Source: Sceloporus undulatus (Eukaryota; Chordata; Lepidosauria; Squamata; Phrynosomatidae). Taken from it: a DNA stretch of 64,000 bases. The stretch is from the NCBI RefSeq assembly GCF_019175285.1, contig NC_056523.1, positions 207,044,520-207,108,519 on the forward strand. Reading direction: 5' to 3'. Positions 58,446-64,000 of the stretch are shown piece by piece. The first letter of the stretch is position 1; each line of letters opens with the position of its first letter. The translations under genes were made by a program, and so were the position numbers. The notes beneath the pieces are model-generated. The model saw only the letters and a program-made list of their open reading frames with translations. It was not told the origin of the DNA and did not search any database.

Positions 58446-58589
58446 ATTTTAGGGTGAAATGAGATATTGTACATTTGGACTGAAGGAACAGCCCAGTCAG
58501 TTCACCCTTATGTTACTGATACATAAAAGTAGCAAATGGCTTCCACGTGATGCTAAAAAGGGTCTTCTTTTATATCTCCCTTTGCTACT

Positions 58590-59740
58590 CTTAATTTATA
58601 GGTTAACTTTGCTGATAGGGCTCTAGTCCATGTCTTCTTTAGCCAATTCTTAATTGACACATTCTCTAATTTTTTCTGTGTTTTGACGGTTTCTAGTCTT
58701 GCAGCTCATAAGTGATACGAAGTCTTTCTGCGATAAATCCTTCAAACAGAATATCATTAGTAATGCTCTGTAAAATAAGACTTTCTCTCCTACTATTATT
58801 TGACTTATCCAAAAAGGAACCTCATCCCAGAATTGTTGTATCTTTGGGCACATTAAACACATGTGATGTGACTCCAGGCCACTATTTCTCCCCAACCTCC
58901 CCAACATAGTTTTAATGTTCCATTATTAATCCTATGTAATTTAAGTGGGTGATAGTACCATTTGTGTATAATTTGTGCTGATATTGATGTATAATATGGA
59001 GTTTTCCGAATCAAATTCCATTGTTTATCTTCTATTTTTATCCCCAAACGTGACTCCCCTAGAAATTTCAATCCTTTTGAACATGCCCTATTTAGCTTCT
59101 TGAATTACCTAACATATCTTTGAAGTTTGTTCTTTGGTTTGGTTCGGACTATCATTAGACGGTCAGCATGGCGTAGCGGCTTGAATGTTGGACTAGGACT
59201 TTTGAGACCAGGGTTTGAGTCCTGGCTCGGCCATGTAAACCCACTTGCTGACTTTGGGCAAGTCACACTCTCTCAGCCTCAGCGAGTGGCAATGGCAAAC
59301 CCCCATGAAGAAACTTGCCAACCCAGATAGGTTCACCTTACGGGTGCCATAAATCAGAAACAACTTGAAGTTACACAACAACAATAATTATATAGAGAGG
59401 CAAATAAAGTGAATGCTCCTGGGGAAGCTTCTTTCCCAATTATATGTGTCTGTATGTGTCTGAAGTGTGTTGATTTGCATTAAGTGCCACAAACATAGGG
59501 TTGTTGTTGGATTCAGTCTATATATCAATTGGTCTAATTGAGTAGGCTTCCCCTTAGAAAATAAATCATTTATTCTATAATTCCCTTTCTCTTTCCACCT
59601 TTGAAATAGATTATATTTCTCTTCATGTTTGAAGAATTGGTTTTCTAAAAATGGACAAAGTAATGAAGAGAATGGGGCTAATAATGTCGTATATATAAAC
59701 CAAATATGAAGCAACTCTCTGATAAATAGGTGGTCTAGTT
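58590..59740 (-). mobile_element. L1 LINE ORF2 fragment, split by a SINE
   Basis: Reverse-strand frames give LIRKTPYYTSISAQIIHKW, YYHPLKLHRINNGTLKLCW, HMCLMCPKIQQFWDEVPFW and, beyond the SINE, FQRWKEKGNYRINDLFSKG: the carboxy region of L1-type ORF2. The frame is broken. The Sauria SINE at 59160-59387 lies inside it. Confidence 0.85.
59160..59387 (+). mobile_element. Sauria-type SINE inserted in L1
   Basis: GTCAGCATGGCGTAGCGGCT, GGGTTTGAGTCCTGGCTCGG, GCAAGTCACACTCTCTCAGC, AACAACTTGAAGTTACACAA. A complete SINE, younger than its L1 host. Confidence 0.95.
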
Positions 59741-61904
59741 TTTCACTTAGCTTTCATATTTTATCTTACAAAGACATTGCCCATGGTAACATTTGGTACT
59801 CTGTTTCTTTCAGTCTGTACCCAAGCATCTCAGTTCTTGTCCTTAACAAATTTCCCTAGTTGCACTAATTTTAAACTTAAATCACATTGGCATAACTCTG
59901 GAACTATATTAAAAAGTAAAAAATTAAATTAAAAAAACCTGAAAGGCATTCTAGTTATGGCACAGAGCAGGGAATTTGGTTTAAGGGGGAGTATGGAAGA
60001 CAGTGTGATGGCAGAAACACCCCCAGTTGCAGTATTGCAGAGATGTGCAATAATAGTGGTTCTGAAACTGCTATGTTCCCTTTTTTAACTAAGACGATTG
60101 CAGCAAGAACAGGGGTCATGTGGTAATGTCTGGGATCTGGTGGCTTTAGAGTATTTAGGTGCTCTTATTTCCCTCAAAATGGCCCAGAAAAAAAGAAAAT
60201 GATTTTTGAGCACAAAGGGTTCCGCTTATGGTACTGTAAGTAGCAATAAATGCAAAGGAATATTATTCACATGGAAAATCCAACCAATTGGAAACATTTC
60301 CCCCCCCAATTTCACATGCATTTTCTGAACGGCAATCCTTAGCTCCAGAATCGACGCATCTGGGAATAGAAAACAAGAGACAGTTTAACTCTTCAGGATC
60401 TGTGAACACTCTCTGATTTCAGCACATGTTGCCAAAGAATAGTTGCCTGTGTTATGTATGATGTGGCATCAAAATTAAACTTTGCTGAAAGGAAAGGAAA
60501 AAGGTACATACATCTCCATCATGAAAGAATTGTGATCACATAGCAGCTTCATTCAAAATCTTTTTTTCTTTTTTCAATTTTCCATTTTCACATGTGCATT
60601 TTCCTTTCCTTTCCTTTCCTTTTTTTTTTTTTTTTTGGTATTATGCTCTTATTTTCATTTAGCTCATTTTAGAAAGTAAAACAAGGTGGCTTACAACTCT
60701 TAAGAATATAAAAGCTGGCATAAAAATAGTTAATAGAAAACATGTACAATTTAACTGGATAAGGGAGAAATCACTGTACTCGTTTAATTGCATGTATATA
60801 AAAAGGATTTTGTGTCATGGTTCTGGCCCCTGGGATCACTGAATGGCTGTGTCAAATGAATGTGCCCCGTGGCAGCTTCCTTCCATTGGCACTGTACTTG
60901 TCACTTGCACTGTGTGGTGCTTCCAATTGTCTTTTATAGAGAGTGTTGCTCTGAAATCCAATACAAAACTGGTTCCAGGTAGATCATATCCAGTTCCCTT
61001 GGCTGTTACGGGTTCTTGGGGAGACAGCTGTGCCTTTCTGCTATAATGGATGGGAGGAAGACACATTTCCAGGAAAAAAGCCAGAGGCAAGGTGGAAACA
61101 CACAGCTAAGCGTGGCCTCCTGTGGCCTTTGTTTTCCTGCCTGAAGTGATATTATCATGGGAGTTTTAGTTCTTTGTAGCCTGAAGTATCCCATCACCTG
61201 CACAGAACAGAAAAGTTGAGAAGGAAGATTTAATCATAGCAGCTAAATTACACTTGGGAACAGTTGCAGTAGATGCTAAAAGTAAAGGCTTGTTTTAGAA
61301 TAACAAGAATTACAATGTTTGCCTATGGACTTTATCACACCAGCGTACTGTCCCGCCATAATTGTGCTAGCTTAAGAATGGAAGCATACAAATTTGGCAT
61401 AATTTCTTAATATGCTTTTCCGTATGATAGCGCCTTGGCAATCCATGGTCGCATGGACTGTTTCCACATTGTCAAATGCTGCCTTCCTCAACTCCCCTGC
61501 AGTGCACATTCACACAACAGGTCAGTGCTTTGGCGGGTGGGTGAGGGACACACACAAGCAATCACAGCTGCCAACCACCTCCCAAAGCTGGCTGCTGTGT
61601 AAATGTATGTACAGCAGCTGGCTTTGGGAAGCTCTTGGCAGCTGTAATCACTGTGAGGGAAAGGGGGAAGAAGAGCAGAATCATGTGCATTCACACCACG
61701 TGCCTCCCTGAAGAGCAGAAATGCAGTAGAAAAGATCTGTTGTATAAAGACAATAGCTGTAAGAATGGGAGTCTATTGACAGGTTTTGCCCATCAATGAA
61801 AAGATGCATTACAGTTACAAATGGAATGCAAGGCAGCAGTCTAAAAAAGTTATTTAAAAAATGGATGCCCAAAACATGGGTCGACTTATTCATGGGTCAA
61901 TGTA
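59740..61904. other. DNA between L1 and Tigger-like element; no gene found
   Basis: A poly-T tract sits at 60610-60637 after (TTTCC)n. The reverse-strand frame at 61090-60836 (84 codons, includes LDFRATLSIKDNWKHH) has no family match and no paired splice sites, so I do not call it. No missing exon of the unassigned gene was found here. Confidence 0.5.
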
Positions 61905-62096
61905 CAGTGGACCCTTGGTATCCACTGGGGTTTGGTTCCAGGACCCCATGTGGATACCAAAATCCATGGATGCGCAAGACCCATAGTTAGATCATGTTCC
62001 TTGTATAAAACTGCAAAATGAAGGTTTGCTTTTTGGAATTTATATATTTTAAAAATATTTTCAAACCATGGATGCTTGAATAAAGAGGGCTGATTG
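61905..62096. mobile_element. Tigger/pogo-like element with TA duplication
   Basis: TA, then CAGTGGACCCTTGGTATCCA; right end AAAGAGGGCTGATTG, then TA (62097-62098). GGTTCCAGGACCCCATGTGG and GATACCAAAATCCATGGATG follow the MER2/Tigger1-type order. Short, without a transposase. Confidence 0.9.
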
Positions 62097-62184
62097 TACT
62101 TCTTATTCCTCATTACTAATGTAAAAGATCAGCTGATGTTCTTTCCTTTAGCTAACACCTCTCCCTTGAGTCAGGCAGCATTAC

Positions 62185-62281
62185 CTTTATTTGGAATGAG
62201 GCATTGCAAGGCTTCTGGCACTTCCCGGAGTGTCCGAAGTCTGAAGAGCTGCTTGTAGATCTTCTTTTCCACTTCTTCTGG
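62185..62281 (-). CDS. Unassigned gene, next internal exon
   Basis: Reverse-strand exon of 97 bp. A strong C/T tract ending ATTCAG precedes it and the donor GTAATG follows. It starts in phase 0 and reads PEEVEKKIYKQLFRLRTL, then REVPEALQCLIPNK plus one base (phase 1). The intron between it and the 63393 exon is 1111 bp. The charged, helix-forming content fits the same helical-repeat protein. The remaining exon or exons towards the 3' end should lie below 62185; I could not identify one before the INIP promoter near 56.9 kb, so either it is short or the gene spans the repeat patch. Confidence 0.68.
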
Positions 62282-62567
62282 CTGAATGGGGTTGGGGATG
62301 GGGAAGATAGAATCAAAACAAACTTTCAAACTACATGGGCCCTTTACATTCACTGGAGTTAGAGGCACAGGACTGAAAGTGAAAACACCACAAATAAAAA
62401 AACTAAAACTTTTTTTTAACCTGAGAGAACATCTCCCTAGATGAGAGATTCTCACAGAATCTCTAGGTGTGATTCTATGGTCAACTTCTGACAGAGTTGC
62501 CCTGGAAAACCTAGAGATTCCTAGAGAGAATATATTAATCAAATGCACAAATAATCAAATCTGCAAA

Positions 62568-62660
62568 AGTCCGCTATAACTGCCCTGGCTGCATCCTGTG
62601 GCATCATGGGATTTGCAATTTAGGGAGAGGTATTTAGAATTTTCAGCCAGCTTTTGCCAG
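62568..62660. mobile_element. Family M MITE fragment
   Basis: AACTGCCCTGGCTGCATCCT, then CATGGGATTTGCAATTTAGG; left half only. Confidence 0.55.
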
Positions 62661-62696
62661 CACTATTTGTTTCCTCTCAGTCAGCCTGTGTAGGAA

Positions 62697-62970
62697 GATT
62701 ACTGCATGAGGCACTAATGATCGAGTTGAAATGGAATTACTATCTATGATTCCTTTTTGCATGTCACCATCACTCATTTGTTGATGATCCATCATTATAC
62801 CATTATTATTGCACAATTTTACATTAACGAGAGATGCCTTTCAATGTGAAATGGTGCAATAATAATGGTGTAACAACAGATCAGCGATGGATGAGTGACG
62901 GCGTCATGCAAAAAGAATAATAGGTTGTAATTCCACTTCAGTTCCATCATTAGTGCCTTGTCTGGTAATC
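62697..62970. mobile_element. 274-bp palindromic element in the unassigned gene's intron
   Basis: GAGGCACTAATGAT mirrors ATCATTAGTGCCTTG; TTTTTGCATGTCACCATCAC mirrors GTGACGGCGTCATGCAAAAA; ACCATTATTATTGCAC mirrors GTGCAATAATAATGGT. The loop lies near 62825. It sits in the 1111-bp intron between the two exons of the unassigned gene. Confidence 0.8.
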
Positions 62971-63392
62971 GCCTATGTGTTAGGTCAACCAAGACATTGT
63001 TTGTGGTCATAAACCCTTGCAAATACATAATGCAAATCCCCCCAAAATTAAGAGATGAGATAGCTGCCACTCAATGAGTACCAGCTACAGAGTCTGCTCT
63101 GTCTCCCTTGTCCCAGGAAGGGAAACAGGTCAAGTTTCCTAATTATTTGGAAGCTGCCTCCCAGGAAGTGGGGATACATGGATTTTTGAACTAAAACTCA
63201 TGGATCAGAATCCTCAAAAGCTTTTTGCTGTGAGGGAAGTGTGTTTTATATTCCTGAGACTGTCCCTTCCAAATCAGGACAGTTGGATAGGATGTTTCGA
63301 ATTGTATATAGGACTTATATACAAGGCTACCATGCCCCTTTGCCAGCCCTCCCCCCCAACACCAACCCAGTGTGTCCATGTAAATAGCTCAC

Positions 63393-63545
63393 CGTATCTC
63401 CCATTAAGTCTCCTGCCTTCCCCAGGAGGGAATATACTAGGAGAATCCCAGCCTCACTTTTCCTCCTCAGGGGATCATACATGGCCAGCAAAGAGGTCTG
63501 CAGAAAAGTTCTCTTCTGATCCTCTGTGAAGATCTTCCCAAACAA
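63393..63545 (-). CDS. Unassigned gene, internal exon (HEAT-like, possibly maestro/MROH type)
   Basis: Reverse-strand exon of 153 bp with acceptor CTCGTAG and donor GTGAGC, phase 0 at both ends. It reads LFGKIFTEDQKRTFLQ, TSLLAMYDPLRRKSEAG, ILLVYSLLGKAGDLMGDT. Amphipathic leucine spacing, an YDP turn and the LFGK start recall maestro (MRO/MROH) HEAT-like proteins, where LFGQL and LYDP motifs occur. That is a family-level guess from memory, not a firm match. The next exon downstream on the same strand (62281) continues in phase. The gene starts beyond the right edge. It is not SNX30, which I would expect next to INIP on the + strand from the human order. Confidence 0.7.
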
Positions 63546-64000
63546 CTACGAGAAATAGTTCTGTTACTTAACTAATGTGCAAGGAATATCATTCAGTACT
63601 GATTTTTAATTTAAAAGTTCTAGACTGGAAACTAGCAACAAAATGTCACTAATCCCTGACAACAGTGCCTTGTAGTACTGCTGGCGCTAGAGCTGGGATG
63701 GAGGCGTGGGGTGGTGGGGAATCAGAATAGTGGCAAAGGAAAAAGAAGCATGTCTTGTTCTCCCAGCATCCTGAAACCTCTCCCCACTCTTCTATGCCTT
63801 CTTAAAATTCTCAGATCCAGGGCTGCCTGCTACCTCCGAACCTGAGCATTTTATTGCTCTATGTTGTAAGGGAGGGAAGGAGATACTTCTGAAAAGTGAA
63901 GGTAAGGTGAAGTATCTCACATCTCACCACCTGAAACATCCCTGAATAACTCCCCATTTTTTAATAGAATGGTGTGCATCCTCCTAAATCTACACCCTAT

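Noticed and set aside
60836-61090. 84-codon - strand frame with an ordinary-looking composition
   Set aside because: No splice sites in the right phase to join the unassigned gene's exon at 62185 and no recognised family; left as an open question.

Overview
The window is vertebrate nuclear DNA from a squamate reptile, most likely a lizard. Three things point there: tRNA-derived SINEs whose 3' tail matches the BovB LINE tail (the Sauria SINE type), BovB, CR1 and L1 LINE fragments, and dense palindromic MITEs. Coding DNA is well under 3% of the 64 kb. The species cannot be named from the sequence alone.

Genes. (1) The last two coding exons of KIAA1958, a Crypton-derived host gene with a DUF3504 tyrosine-recombinase-like domain, lie on the + strand at 7244-7416 and 10727-11533; the rest of the gene lies off the left edge. 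(2) INIP (SOSS-C) lies on the - strand, with all four coding exons at 52035-52011, 45929-45827, 43147-43057 and 42033-41938. Together they give a complete 104-residue protein. A CpG-rich probable promoter/exon 1 sits near 56.73-56.96 kb. (3) Two adjacent in-phase exons of an unassigned - strand gene lie at 63545-63393 and 62281-62185, possibly HEAT-like (maestro/MROH type). KIAA1958 and INIP converge across about 30 kb with no recognisable gene, and this KIAA1958-INIP order matches the human order as I remember it.

Layout. 1-7.2 kb: KIAA1958 intron with an inverted pair of perfect octamer sites, two Sauria SINEs, a Tigger-like element and a purine-rich repeat. 7.2-11.5 kb: the two KIAA1958 exons and an intron with SINEs and MITEs. 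11.5-13 kb: probable 3' UTR, including a MITE split by a GC-rich element. 13-41.9 kb: intergenic repeats (two LTR-like fossils, CR1, BovB, MIR, hAT MITEs), microsatellites and a 10-N assembly gap at 29729-29738. 41.9-57 kb: INIP with repeat-rich introns. 57-64 kb: a dense patch of MITE, CR1, L1 and SINE insertions and large palindromes, then the unassigned gene.

I found no operon, CRISPR array or clearly new gene system. The most unusual features are structural: several near-perfect long hairpins; MITEs nested in other repeats, two with 8-bp target duplications; two inverted MITE copies sharing one MITE/CR1 junction; and a C-terminal tyrosine in KIAA1958 that may be the relic of the Crypton catalytic residue.
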